64,000 nucleotides of DNA from a virus. The notes beneath the pieces were generated by a model. The model did no database searches. It worked only from the letters and a program-made list of their open reading frames with translations, and had not been told where the DNA came from. The position numbers and the translations under genes were made by a program. The stretch lies in IMG/VR virus record IMGVR_UViG_3300031673_008942, positions 49,637 to 113,636 of that record; one strand, given 5' to 3'. The first letter of the stretch is position 1; every line of letters starts with the position of its first letter. This document shows, in pieces, positions 25,987-35,100 of the stretch.

Positions 25987-27255
25987 ATGAGTGATGATAA
26001 AAACTTGCCTCGTAGTCAATGGGCTACCTCTAAACCAGGAACTGAATCTGAGCCTGTAGTTGAGCCTGTAGTTGAGCCTGTAGTTGAGCCTGTAGTTGAA
26101 GATATTATTAATGATAGTGGGATGGATGATTTTATGATTGATATGCCAGATATCCCTGAGATTGATGATTCATCTGAGCCAACTGGAATCGTTGAAGATG
26201 AGTGTGATACTGCTTTTGATTTTTGTTTTATTGGAACAGGGCAGGGTGGTAGCCGTGTTGCTGAATCTTTCTGGAAGTTAGGGTATCGTCGAGTTTGCTG
26301 TATCAATACAACAAATCAAGACCTTACTGCTATTGATATCCCGGAAGCTAATAAACTTGTTATTGGTGATGGGGGAGCTGGTAAGGAAATGGCAAAAGGC
26401 GAAGAAGCTGCAAGGACAAATTATGAGAATATTTATGATTTGATGAAACGCTGTTTCGGAAAGAAGTTTGATAGGATTTTTGTTTGTATCGGGGCTGGTG
26501 GTGGGACTGGCAGCGGAACAGGTGATACAGTTATCAATATTGCTCATGATATAGCTCAGTCTTCCAAGATAGAGGAAGAAGGTGGAACATCAGCGGTTGG
26601 GGTGATTGCCTCGCTTCCAAAGACTGCTGAAGGAGTAAAGGTTAATGCAAATGCTCACGTTGTTATGGAGAGTTTATTTGCTCAAGCTGATGCAAAGACT
26701 ATCAGTCCATTGGTTATCTTGGATAATGAGAAGATTGGAGAGGTTTTCCCGAATGTGACTGTTAATAAGTTTTGGGATGTGGCTAACCGTAATTTGGCTA
26801 GTTTGTTTAATCTGTTTAATACGATTGCAACTAAGGATAGTCCTTATACTACTTTTGATAGAGCAGACCTGAAAGATATATTGGATGGAGGCACTTTAAG
26901 TTTTGGAGCTTGTCCAATCAAGCAGTGGCAGAAGCTAACGGATATTAGTTTTTCTATTCGTGATAACCTGACCAGAAATGTTTTGGTTGCTGGTTTTGAT
27001 TTTAAGAAGGCTCAAAAAGCTGCTTGTGTTTTTATTGGTCATCCAGATGTGTTGGGCAATATCCCTCAAAATTTCTTAGAACATGGTTTTGAAATGCTTT
27101 CCCGTACAATGGCTGATGACAGTGTTGTTCATCGTGGTATTTACCCCGGTGGTAGAGAAGGGATTGTTGTATATACGATGATGGGAGGCTTAGGTCGTCC
27201 TGAGGAACGGATGAGCGAGATTGCTAAAATAGGCAGAATTAATTCAGGAGAATAA
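25987..27255 (+). CDS. Tubulin/FtsZ-like GTPase
   Basis: A 422-residue protein. Residues 1-75 are an acidic disordered extension, with four PVVE units from a 12-base repeat and D-D-F-M-I-D-M-P. The GTPase domain follows: F-I-G-T-G-Q-G-G-S (about 82-90), N-T-T-N-Q-D-L, and the tubulin signature GGGTGSGTG (about 171-179). Then comes a core helix region with N-L-F-N-T-I, and a C-terminal domain ending in G-G-L-G-R-P-E-E-R-M. Phage tubulins such as PhuZ and TubZ polymerise to position DNA or the phage nucleus. Which subfamily this is cannot be settled by eye. No nucleus-shell homologue was recognised in this window. Confidence 0.8.
   Translation: MSDDKNLPRSQWATSKPGTESEPVVEPVVEPVVEPVVEDIINDSGMDDFMIDMPDIPEIDDSSEPTGIVEDECDTAFDFCFIGTGQGGSRVAESFWKLGYRRVCCINTTNQDLTAIDIPEANKLVIGDGGAGKEMAKGEEAARTNYENIYDLMKRCFGKKFDRIFVCIGAGGGTGSGTGDTVINIAHDIAQSSKIEEEGGTSAVGVIASLPKTAEGVKVNANAHVVMESLFAQADAKTISPLVILDNEKIGEVFPNVTVNKFWDVANRNLASLFNLFNTIATKDSPYTTFDRADLKDILDGGTLSFGACPIKQWQKLTDISFSIRDNLTRNVLVAGFDFKKAQKAACVFIGHPDVLGNIPQNFLEHGFEMLSRTMADDSVVHRGIYPGGREGIVVYTMMGGLGRPEERMSEIAKIGRINSGE
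26050..26097 (+). repeat. Twelve-base coding repeat GAGCCTGTAGTT, four units
   Basis: Four perfect in-frame units encode E-P-V-V in the acidic N-terminal extension of the tubulin-like protein. Confidence 0.8.
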
Positions 27256-27257
27256 TT

Positions 27258-27518
27258 ATGGGTACTTATAGACCAAACGTTACAGATAAAGAACAAGCTG
27301 ATATAGAAGCAGCAGCGGATGATTCTGCGATTCGTCTTCAGTGGTTTAATGGCAAGAAAGTGCAAGAGGGTGAAACCAAGCTTATTAAGGCTTACGATAA
27401 TCAAAATTCCACTAATGATAATGGAAGCCCGAATGACACTGTAAAATCATTAAATGGCAGTACTATTGGAAGTCATAATGATAATATTAGTAGTTTTGCG
27501 ACTCCTGGTAAGGCTTAG
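27258..27518 (+). CDS. Small hypothetical protein after tubulin-like gene
   Basis: An 86-residue protein rich in Asn, Asp, Ser and Gly (N-S-T-N-D-N-G-S-P), probably disordered in its second half. It begins two bases after the tubulin-like stop, with GGAG seven bases upstream of the ATG. It may be a partner or regulator of the polymer, by position only. Confidence 0.45.
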   Translation: MGTYRPNVTDKEQADIEAAADDSAIRLQWFNGKKVQEGETKLIKAYDNQNSTNDNGSPNDTVKSLNGSTIGSHNDNISSFATPGKA

Positions 27519-27557
27519 TTTTTCATAAAAGCGAATACGCATTATCTCTTTCCCGTA

Positions 27558-27563
27558 TATAAT
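27558..27563 (+). promoter_or_regulatory. -10 element TATAAT before DUF3820-like gene
   Basis: TATAAT in the context CCCGTATATAATGGGG lies in the 64-base gap before the 27583 gene. Predicted transcription start is near 27570, leaving a leader of about 13 bases that still contains the AAAGGAG site. No good -35 is visible, so it could be used by a non-host sigma factor. Confidence 0.35.
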
Positions 27564-27582
27564 GGGGTAAAGGAGATGATTT

Positions 27583-27783
27583 ATGGATTTTGATACTGCG
27601 TGCCAAACTGAGATACCTTTTGGTAAATATTCTGGAAAGAATTTGTGGGATATTCTTCAAAAAGACCCCAAATATGTAGATTATATGTGTGGAATGAGTC
27701 TTTATGGAAAATTTAAAGAGGCGTTGGATGTTTTTGTTAAGAATTCAGATGTTTCTCGCAAAATAGACTTGGCTCTTGATTGA
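27583..27783 (+). CDS. DUF3820/ExoX-C-terminal-like small protein
   Basis: A 66-residue protein whose first part reads I-P-F-G-K-Y-S-G-K-N-L-W-D-I, then D-P-K-Y-V-D-Y-M, the short motif shared by DUF3820 proteins and the C-terminus of ExoX-type exonucleases. Found alone it may bind DNA or an exonuclease. AAAGGAG stands upstream, and the stop overlaps the next start (TGATG). Confidence 0.6.
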   Translation: MDFDTACQTEIPFGKYSGKNLWDILQKDPKYVDYMCGMSLYGKFKEALDVFVKNSDVSRKIDLALD

Positions 27784-28700
27784 TGGGTAGATTCATTTTT
27801 TATACAGACCCCCAACTTTCGGGGCAGACTCCGTCCCATCGAGTTGATAACTATCCTCAGGCCTTGGTGAACAAGATAGCTGAGATATATCAAGCAGCGG
27901 TGGATGAGAAGTGTGATTATCTTATTTGTGGTGGTGATTTCTTCAATTCTCATCGTATTTACAGCTATGAATTATTCAATGCATTGAAGGATATTATTGA
28001 TGGGGTAGATATTCCCACTTATATGATTATCGGACAGCATGATTTGTTTGGGTATAATAAGGGAACTTATAAGAGCAGTGCATTGGCGTTTGCAGTTAAG
28101 CATTGGGTCAATATGAATATTATTTGGGAGCCAGTTGATTTAGGCGATGTGGTATTGCATGCGAGTCATGTTTGGGAAGACCCTTACGAGAGTAAGGAAA
28201 GAGAAGTGGATGAGAGTAAGTTTAATATTTTGGTTGCCCATCATTTATTTACTGACCAAGATTTCTTTTTTGAGGTGGTGAAGACATTTGAGTATGCTCC
28301 TTCTCCTTACAATTTGGTTCTTACGGGAGACTTGCACACGGGTTATGCTCCTCATGAGGTTGAAGGGACTTGGTTTGTTAACCCTGGGGCTGTGGCTCGA
28401 CAGGCAATTAATGAAACCAAACGTATTCCAAAGTATGCTGTGATTGATGTGGTGAGTTCATCAGAGTGTAAGATAAAGGAAGTTATCATCAAATGTGTTA
28501 CATCTGGCGATGAGGCGTTTGGCGAGACCATTGCGGAGATTGCCAGGGCGCATGATGGATTTGACCCGACCAAATTTATTGAGAATATTGAAAAGTTTGA
28601 GATGGAATCTGTTGATGTCCATGAGCTTGTGCAGAACGTTGGCCGTAGTGAAGGGATTGAAAAGGATGTTTTGGATTATTTATTTGAAAAAAAATCGTGA
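27783..28700 (+). CDS. SbcD/Mre11-like metallophosphoesterase nuclease
   Basis: A 305-residue protein with calcineurin-like phosphoesterase motifs in order: F-Y-T-D-P-Q (usually D-x-H), G-G-D-F-F-N, G-Q-H-D (usually G-N-H-D), a pair V-A-H-H, and G-D-L-H (usually G-H-x-H). Motifs I, III and V each carry one change from the usual residues, so activity is likely but altered metal preference is possible. The rest fits the SbcD subunit of SbcCD. The SbcC-like gene is 27 kb away at 55.3 kb, whereas sbcC and sbcD are usually adjacent. Confidence 0.72.
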   Translation: MGRFIFYTDPQLSGQTPSHRVDNYPQALVNKIAEIYQAAVDEKCDYLICGGDFFNSHRIYSYELFNALKDIIDGVDIPTYMIIGQHDLFGYNKGTYKSSALAFAVKHWVNMNIIWEPVDLGDVVLHASHVWEDPYESKEREVDESKFNILVAHHLFTDQDFFFEVVKTFEYAPSPYNLVLTGDLHTGYAPHEVEGTWFVNPGAVARQAINETKRIPKYAVIDVVSSSECKIKEVIIKCVTSGDEAFGETIAEIARAHDGFDPTKFIENIEKFEMESVDVHELVQNVGRSEGIEKDVLDYLFEKKS

Positions 28701-28717
28701 AAAATTTTCAAAAGTTT

Positions 28718-28746
28718 TTCACAAACATGCTTTGATTAGGTATAAT
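28718..28746 (+). promoter_or_regulatory. Sigma-70-like promoter before the ParB-like gene
   Basis: TTCACA at 28718, a 17-base spacer, and TATAAT at 28741. Predicted start is near 28753, giving a leader of about 47 bases with AAGGAG. The spacer end TGCTTTGATTAGG is much like TGCTTTATTCAGG before the -10 at 55324. Confidence 0.55.
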
Positions 28747-28799
28747 GATTCATTGATTAGATTGACTAAACAAAAATGAACAACTGAAGGAGTTCAAAG

Positions 28800-30113
28800 A
28801 TGAGTGATGATGATGATTGGGGCGGTTTTGATGATGAAATATCTTTTGATGATGCTCCAACTGAAGTTTCAGCCAAGGCTGAACCTGCGGATGAGGTAGT
28901 AAAGACTGAAACGGTAGTATCGAATGATGAGCCTGATGTCTCATTGGATGATTTAGTGGATGAAGACAATTCTCCTGAGAAGGTTGAGGAAAAGGTTCCT
29001 GAAGTTCCTGTTGAGAAAGCTGAGAAAGCTGAGGAAAAAGCTCCTGAAGCCCCTATTGAAAAATCTAAGCCGAAGCCTAAGAAGAATGAAGGAAAGAAGG
29101 CATTTAAGCCTTTATCTAAGAAAGAGAAGTCCCTCCGTAAGATGTTGCGTCGTGCAGGATTGGATGAAGAGGGCGGTTTGCCTCCGATTGAGGAATTACT
29201 TGCAGGGAAGCAGGGTAAGAAGGTAAAGATTTCTGACATTGCTATTTTTATTAGTGATGTGGAGGATGATGTTTTAAGCGAGTTTGCTAAGAAGTGTCCT
29301 CATCGAAATCGAGTAAATTTGAGTGCCGAGGTCGAGTTGGCTCAAATTGAAAGTGTTGGAGCTAAGATATTGGGTTCTGGTCGAATGTATCAGCCTATTC
29401 AGGTAGCTAATATTTCTGATGGTGGTGCGTTGGAATGTACTAGTGGTCGTCATCGTTTAATCTTTTTAGCAATGGCTTATGGCGTGGATGAGAGTGTTCC
29501 TGTGTATATTGAGGACATGACTCTAAATGAGGCTCGTGATGCTGTTGTTTATGCAAATCAGGGTCGTAAGACGAAGGCATTGGAGCAGGCGGAACATGCT
29601 GTTCTACAAGCTATTGGTGGTAACATTGAAGCTGAGCAGGATGAGATATATCTAAAGACCATTACGAATAAGACAACGGTTAAGAAGTATTGCGTTTATA
29701 GCGTATTCGAGCGTGGACTTCCTCTGAAGTTTGCTTTCCCAGTGAGTATGACAAGTTCCCGTAAGGGTGGTGGGCTTACTACTTTGAAGGCTTTGGAAGC
29801 TTATTGGGGCTCTGCCTTGGAATGGAATAAGGGTATGGAAAGAATCGAGTTTGATGGCAAGCTGAAACAAAGTATTGAGTTTTTGAATGCTTTAGTGGAG
29901 GCTTTCCAGAAGGATGGTGCTTTTGAATCTGACCAACATATGGCTACGATGACTTTAAGTGCTATTGGCAAGTATTATCGAGAGCGTCAATCCATGGTTG
30001 GCGATTCAATGAGTCTTGTTGGTAATGTTGCTACTTCAATCATTGCTATGGGTGAGATTGGTCGCCAGAAGCATGAGGTTACTTATGAAGCCTTGGCTTC
30101 AATGATGAAGTAG
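28800..30113 (+). CDS. ParB-like nuclease-domain protein with acidic N-terminus
   Basis: A 437-residue protein. Residues 1-95 are acidic and low complexity, opening S-D-D-D-D-W-G-G-F-D-D-E, then basic (K-P-K-P-K-K-N). A ParB/Srx-type domain spans about 145-260, with M-Y-Q-P-I-Q-V and the conserved T-S-G-R-H-R-L (214-220). The helical remainder is of unknown function. ParB-like domains bind DNA or hydrolyse CTP in segregation, and phages use them as transcription or packaging factors too. It has its own promoter and a strong terminator, so it is an independent unit. It is unclear whether it pairs with the tubulin-like gene. Confidence 0.65.
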   Translation: MSDDDDWGGFDDEISFDDAPTEVSAKAEPADEVVKTETVVSNDEPDVSLDDLVDEDNSPEKVEEKVPEVPVEKAEKAEEKAPEAPIEKSKPKPKKNEGKKAFKPLSKKEKSLRKMLRRAGLDEEGGLPPIEELLAGKQGKKVKISDIAIFISDVEDDVLSEFAKKCPHRNRVNLSAEVELAQIESVGAKILGSGRMYQPIQVANISDGGALECTSGRHRLIFLAMAYGVDESVPVYIEDMTLNEARDAVVYANQGRKTKALEQAEHAVLQAIGGNIEAEQDEIYLKTITNKTTVKKYCVYSVFERGLPLKFAFPVSMTSSRKGGGLTTLKALEAYWGSALEWNKGMERIEFDGKLKQSIEFLNALVEAFQKDGAFESDQHMATMTLSAIGKYYRERQSMVGDSMSLVGNVATSIIAMGEIGRQKHEVTYEALASMMK

Positions 30114-30135
30114 GTAGTTTTCTCAGAGTTGTGCG

Positions 30136-30168
30136 AAAAGCCCCCTTCAGGCATGTTGGGGGCTTTTT
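30136..30168 (+). terminator. Strong Rho-independent terminator
   Basis: AAAGCCCCC pairs perfectly with GGGGGCTTT across a 12-base loop, followed by TT. It ends the SSB-to-ParB block before the polymerase unit. Confidence 0.9.
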
Positions 30169-30185
30169 AAATTAGGATTTTGTTT

Positions 30186-31145
30186 ATGTATGAAGGGTTA
30201 TGGCGTTTTGATGAAGGAGAGTTTAGTTTTGATAGAGATGGCTCAACAGCTCCCATCTTACATCATATGGATTCCTTACTGGGGAGTTATTTTTTATCTG
30301 GCTATTCGGATGAGGCATTAAATATATGGGGTGACGGAAATGAGGCAAAATTTGTCGTGACCGGAATTACACCTGGGGGTGAAATCTATCACAGGGGGAT
30401 TTTGGTTTCAGAGATGGATAAGTACTCAGAGAGGATTTGTTTATCTGGTCCAATTATTGAATCTCCTTCTTTATTATCATATTTTTGTGAGAGTTATCCT
30501 AGTTCAACAATTTATGTATGCCCCCTTGTTCACGAATTGGATTCTTTTGGGGTTTGTGCTACTCATCTGAATAAAGATGGACATAAGCCATTCCGAGCAA
30601 ATTTGTATCATCCGAATTATGATGAGATTCCTGATAGTATTGAAGATATGGAATTCGATGATGGCTTAGAGGGTGATGCTTTGGGTAGAATGGCTCATAT
30701 TGTGGGGAACGGGGTGCCGGTTTTGAATGAGATACGTATTCCCGTAGGATGTTCTCCTTTTTACGGAAAGATAATTTCAGACCGTCCGCTTGGAGAGATG
30801 GGCTTTTATGCTATAAAGGGAGATTTGATTGATTTATACTTTCCTTATGAGCCAGTGAGCTTGAAGTATTATGCCTCTGCTACTGCATTTGTTGAAGTTA
30901 AAAATACTGAAAAGTTTAAGGAAGTGTCAGGATATGAGGGAGAAACTTTGTCTATTTTGAATATTTCTGATTATATCTATGATTTGCCAACTTTCATTAA
31001 ATTTTATGTATTGATTGCGAAGACTGGTTTTGTGGCAATAAATGAGTCCGAATTGATAAAAGGGAGAAAAACAGTACCTGTTTTTCGATATAATAAAGGA
31101 TATAGAGTAAATGCGAAAAGTTTAAAAAAATTGGGTGGGAAATGA
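30186..31145 (+). CDS. Hypothetical protein coupled to DNA polymerase
   Basis: With the ATG at 30186 (AGGA eight bases upstream) the product has 319 residues. It is an alpha/beta protein rich in Tyr, Gly and acidic residues, without membrane segments or named motifs. The C-terminal 20 residues are basic. It overlaps the DnaE-type gene by four bases at ATGA, so it is co-translated with the polymerase and may be a subunit or accessory of it. That is inference from linkage alone. Confidence 0.5.
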   Translation: MYEGLWRFDEGEFSFDRDGSTAPILHHMDSLLGSYFLSGYSDEALNIWGDGNEAKFVVTGITPGGEIYHRGILVSEMDKYSERICLSGPIIESPSLLSYFCESYPSSTIYVCPLVHELDSFGVCATHLNKDGHKPFRANLYHPNYDEIPDSIEDMEFDDGLEGDALGRMAHIVGNGVPVLNEIRIPVGCSPFYGKIISDRPLGEMGFYAIKGDLIDLYFPYEPVSLKYYASATAFVEVKNTEKFKEVSGYEGETLSILNISDYIYDLPTFIKFYVLIAKTGFVAINESELIKGRKTVPVFRYNKGYRVNAKSLKKLGGK

Positions 31146-34100
31146 GCAATCTTGAGAAGTTTTATTTTGAAAATGGAGTACCAAGGGAAGACCAGATTCT
31201 TCTTTCTAAAAATATAGTTATTACAGTTCCTGATTGTGACTTTGATTTAACTCCTGTTTTATTAAGATTGCGCCTATCTCCGTATGAGGTTGCCGTAACT
31301 TGGCCAAAGAAGGATGTCAATATGTTGGCTGAGATATGTGCTGTTAGTCCATTGTTTGTCCTTCAAGTGGGTCGGAAGTTTTTTAAGAAGTTCTCTTATA
31401 TTAATGGAGATGGAGATTGCGAAGACAGGGAATTGAGGAAGAAGTTAAAAGGTGCGTTGGCTGATATGTATGTGGGCTTGCATCATCATGATGAGTTTAG
31501 TATAAGAGATGGTCTTGGTACTGTTCACGACCTTATAGATTTATTGAAGTCTCAGCGAAGAAGTTTTTGCTGTGTGACAAATCATGGAAGTGTTGGTGGT
31601 TGGATTAAGCAATACAACGCATGTCGTAAGGCCGGGATAAAGCCTTTATTTGGGATGGAGGCATATGTAAATAATTATCGTGGTGATGACCCTGAGATGA
31701 AGAAGAAGCATCGTTCAAATAACCATCTCTTGTTGACTGCTAAAACCGAGGCTGGGTTCTACAATATTATTCGTATTCATAATGATGCTCAGCAGAATGG
31801 CTTTTATTATTCACCCAGGGCAAACTGGGGAGCTTTTGAGCAATGGGGAGATGGTATTTGCGGTACTTCAGCTTGTTTGGCGGGGGAAATTCCAAGGGCT
31901 CTTATGGATGATGACTGGGATAAGGCTGAGGAGATATATAAGTTTTATAATGAGGCGTTTGATGATTTTTACATAGAGCTTCAGATTATTGAGTTTGAGA
32001 TGCAGAGGGAGAGCAATAGGCGTTTGATTCAATTAGCTGAAAGAATTGATGCTCCAGTGGTTCTGGCATGTGATAGTCATTACTTGGAGCCAGAGCATTC
32101 GGAAACTCATGACCTTTTATTGATGATGCGACAGGGCAAGACTGTATTGGATAAAAGAGAGAAAGAGGAAGATGTCTGGAACTTTGATGTTCGTAATCTG
32201 TATTATCGGAATTCAAAGCAGATGGAAGATGTTTTTTATAATGGGTATACGGATATTGATGGTAATGAGCAACCTCCATTTAAAGATGATGTTTTTACCG
32301 AGAAGGTATTTAGAAGGGGAATGTTTAATACTCGGAAGATAGCTCTAGCAGCGGAGGATATTTCTTTAGATGACTCTATTAAGTTACCCCGTCTCTATGA
32401 CGATAGTGAGAAGATATTACGTGATAAAACGAATAAGGGATTTAAAAAGAGGGGGCTTCATCTAAAAGAAAATAAGTCTGAGTATCTTTCTCGACTAAAG
32501 CATGAATATAAGACAATTTGCAAATTAGGTTGGGCGGATTATTTCCTAGTAATGGAGAAAATCATCTCGGATGCTGATAGGGATTTCTCAGACAGGGTTG
32601 GAGAGTGGTCTATTGGTTATGGGCGTGGGTCTGCGGCAGGTAGTTTATTATCCTACTGTATCGGGCTGACTGATGTTGACCCTATTGAGCATGGGTTACT
32701 TTTTGAAAGGTTTTTGGATGAAGGGCGTTCTGACCCTCCTGATATTGATACGGATTTTCATCCTGATATTAGGGATGATGTTAAGAAGAATATTATTGAT
32801 TCATTTGGGGCGACTAATACTTGTAGTATTGGGACTTACAGCACTTATAAGACCCGTGCTGTTGTCTTGGATGTGGCGAGGACTCTCGGATTGGATGTTT
32901 ATGAGGCAAATGCTGTAACCAAGAAGCTAGACCCTTTGAGGTCTTTTAATGAAGAGGAAAGCGGAGATGGTGAGATTGTTGACGATATGTCTTTTGATGA
33001 TATCTGCTATCATTATCCCGACTTAAAGGATTATTTTGAAAAGTATCCTGAAGTGAGGTTTCATTCTGAGGTCATTCGTAATCAGATTAAGAATATGGGC
33101 AAACATGCTGGAGGGGTAATTATTAGCGACCTTGACCTTCGAGACCGTATACCTGTCTTGATGGATAAGAATGGTGATACATTGTCGGCCTGGTGTGAGT
33201 CGGGGAATGTGGCAGAGTTGAGTGCTGTTGGTTTGGTTAAATTTGATATTCTTGGTTTGAAGAATCTTCCAATTATTAGTGACTGTATTCGACTAATTGA
33301 AGAGACCACCGGAGATAAGATTAAGCGAGAAGATATTCCTACGGATGATTATAGAGCGATTAAGCAGGGTTCTCATCGTGATATGGTTGGCATTTTCCAG
33401 TTTGAGAACCCTGCAACTATGGAAATTGTAAGGGAGGTGGGCATGGAGTCGTTGAATGATGTGTCTGCTATCACTTCCCTTATTCGCCCAGGTCCGAAAG
33501 ATATGGGAATGGACATGATATATGCAAATCGTAAGAAGGGGGAGCCTTATGAAATGCCAGAATTTCTCCGAGAGCAGTTGAAGGAGACTTATGGTGTTGT
33601 CACATATCAAGAACAATGTATGCGTGTCTCTCAAGTCTTAGCCGGATTTACTCCTTCAGAGTCTAACAAATTAAGGAAGGCTATCGGTAAGAAGATACCA
33701 ACCTTAATGGCAGAGATGAAAGAGAAATTTATTAAAGGGGCTAAGGAAAGGGTTGATAAGGGCGAGATAACTCAGCAAGAGGTTGAGGATATTTGGGATA
33801 TTTTAGAAAGTTTTGCAGGATATGGTTTCAACAAATCGCATGCTTTAGCTTACAGTGTTATTACCACCATCGAGCTATGGTTGAAATATCATTACCCTAC
33901 TCAATATTTAACGTCTCTTTTATGTAATACCAAGCAGGGGGCGAAGAAGGGGTATGCGAAGAATTTGCTGACTTATTATATCAATTATTGTCGTAAGAAT
34001 CATATAGAGGTTTTGCCTCCTGATATTAATAATAGCAAGCAAGGTTTCACGATTCAAGACCATAAGATAGTGTATAGTTTTGGTCATATTAAGAATGTGG

Positions 34101-34723
34101 GGACTTCTGCTAGTGCGATTGTTGCTGCTCAGCCTTACGAGTCTATGGAGGACTTTTTTGAGAGAGCCCAGGTTGAGAGAAAGGTGAAGGATAAGGTTCG
34201 CTATCAGAAGCTAAACAAGAAAGTGGTTTTGGCTTTATGTACAGCAGGTGCTTTTGATTGTTGGGGAACTCGAAATGAGATGATGAATGAATATTTCAAA
34301 TTGCGTAATAAGAAGAATGAGGAAGCTCCAGAGTATGATGAGGATAAATGGATGGCCTTAGAGGAAGAGGCTTGTGGAATATGTTTATCAATTCCTTCAT
34401 TGCGGATGGATTATGCGGAGATGATTGAGGAGAAGAAGTGGCAGACGATTGAGCGAAGAGGCGATGTTACCCGTCCAATGGTATTTGGGCGTATTACAAA
34501 TATTAGGCCACAAACTTCAAAAAGAAGTGGTAATCAGATGTATAATTGTGAAGTGTCTGATGGTATGGATACGCTTAATTTCTATGTCTTTACGGCGGCT
34601 ATGGATAGTTGGAGGCATAATGTTAAGAGTGGTTATATTGTGGCTATACCAATGAAAAGCTTTGAAGACAGTGATACCTATTTTTATGATGATAGGCGTG
34701 AAGTAATTGTGGTAAAAAAATAA
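31142..34723 (+). CDS. DnaE-type DNA polymerase III alpha subunit
   Basis: A 1193-residue replicative polymerase. About 110 extra N-terminal residues precede the PHP domain (G-L-H-H-H-D-E-F-S near 112, then T-N-H-G-S). The palm carries G-R-G-S-A-A-G-S-L and the catalytic P-D-I-D-T-D-F (533-539). A third palm Asp lies in F-D-I-L-G-L-K (about 702). Near the end are a helix-hairpin-helix-type tau/beta-binding region and an OB-like segment (V-F-G-R-I-T-N-I-R). Cellular DnaE begins directly with PHP, so the N-terminal extension is unusual. Together with the phage DnaB-like helicase and primase it could form a self-sufficient replisome. No clamp or clamp loader was seen in this window. Confidence 0.92.
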   Translation: MSNLEKFYFENGVPREDQILLSKNIVITVPDCDFDLTPVLLRLRLSPYEVAVTWPKKDVNMLAEICAVSPLFVLQVGRKFFKKFSYINGDGDCEDRELRKKLKGALADMYVGLHHHDEFSIRDGLGTVHDLIDLLKSQRRSFCCVTNHGSVGGWIKQYNACRKAGIKPLFGMEAYVNNYRGDDPEMKKKHRSNNHLLLTAKTEAGFYNIIRIHNDAQQNGFYYSPRANWGAFEQWGDGICGTSACLAGEIPRALMDDDWDKAEEIYKFYNEAFDDFYIELQIIEFEMQRESNRRLIQLAERIDAPVVLACDSHYLEPEHSETHDLLLMMRQGKTVLDKREKEEDVWNFDVRNLYYRNSKQMEDVFYNGYTDIDGNEQPPFKDDVFTEKVFRRGMFNTRKIALAAEDISLDDSIKLPRLYDDSEKILRDKTNKGFKKRGLHLKENKSEYLSRLKHEYKTICKLGWADYFLVMEKIISDADRDFSDRVGEWSIGYGRGSAAGSLLSYCIGLTDVDPIEHGLLFERFLDEGRSDPPDIDTDFHPDIRDDVKKNIIDSFGATNTCSIGTYSTYKTRAVVLDVARTLGLDVYEANAVTKKLDPLRSFNEEESGDGEIVDDMSFDDICYHYPDLKDYFEKYPEVRFHSEVIRNQIKNMGKHAGGVIISDLDLRDRIPVLMDKNGDTLSAWCESGNVAELSAVGLVKFDILGLKNLPIISDCIRLIEETTGDKIKREDIPTDDYRAIKQGSHRDMVGIFQFENPATMEIVREVGMESLNDVSAITSLIRPGPKDMGMDMIYANRKKGEPYEMPEFLREQLKETYGVVTYQEQCMRVSQVLAGFTPSESNKLRKAIGKKIPTLMAEMKEKFIKGAKERVDKGEITQQEVEDIWDILESFAGYGFNKSHALAYSVITTIELWLKYHYPTQYLTSLLCNTKQGAKKGYAKNLLTYYINYCRKNHIEVLPPDINNSKQGFTIQDHKIVYSFGHIKNVGTSASAIVAAQPYESMEDFFERAQVERKVKDKVRYQKLNKKVVLALCTAGAFDCWGTRNEMMNEYFKLRNKKNEEAPEYDEDKWMALEEEACGICLSIPSLRMDYAEMIEEKKWQTIERRGDVTRPMVFGRITNIRPQTSKRSGNQMYNCEVSDGMDTLNFYVFTAAMDSWRHNVKSGYIVAIPMKSFEDSDTYFYDDRREVIVVKK

Positions 34724-34738
34724 ATAAAGGAGAAAAAT

Positions 34739-35089
34739 ATGATTAAGACTGGTGTCTATTTTAAGGCAAAGACTACGACAAAGGATGATGTGTTCGGAGA
34801 CTGTATCTGGAGGGTGGTAGAAGATGGCTTGATGCCTCCTGAAGAAGAGCGTCGAGAGGCCCATAGCGATGGGGTTAAATGTATTTTGATTGGTGGGACT
34901 GGACCTGCTGCTCGTCTTAAAAGGGGACTATCTCTAAGGGATAGCGTCTGGAAGATAAATATTGATATTTCTAATGGTACGACAGAGATAATCTCAGAGT
35001 CTGAGGGGAAAAAGTTTGAAGAATATTATGGAGACGATTCTAAGCCGAACCAGATTGCCGGAGGAAGTGGCATAGAAGTGGACTATTAA
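34739..35089 (+). CDS. Small hypothetical protein after polymerase
   Basis: A 116-residue protein with AAAGGAG six bases before the ATG. The first half has a short alpha/beta pattern (I-W-R-V-V-E-D-G, then C-I-L-I-G-G-T-G-P-A-A-R). The C-terminal half is acidic. No family is recognised. Confidence 0.45.
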   Translation: MIKTGVYFKAKTTTKDDVFGDCIWRVVEDGLMPPEEERREAHSDGVKCILIGGTGPAARLKRGLSLRDSVWKINIDISNGTTEIISESEGKKFEEYYGDDSKPNQIAGGSGIEVDY

Positions 35090-35100
35090 GGGGGTATCTC

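Noticed and set aside
25987-27255. Evidence for a phage nucleus system
   Set aside because: A tubulin-like protein alone is not enough. No shell protein or nucleus-type RNA polymerase was recognised in this window.
28777-28788. Mini-ORF M-N-N before the ParB-like gene
   Set aside because: Three codons with no ribosome site. Too short to support as a leader peptide.
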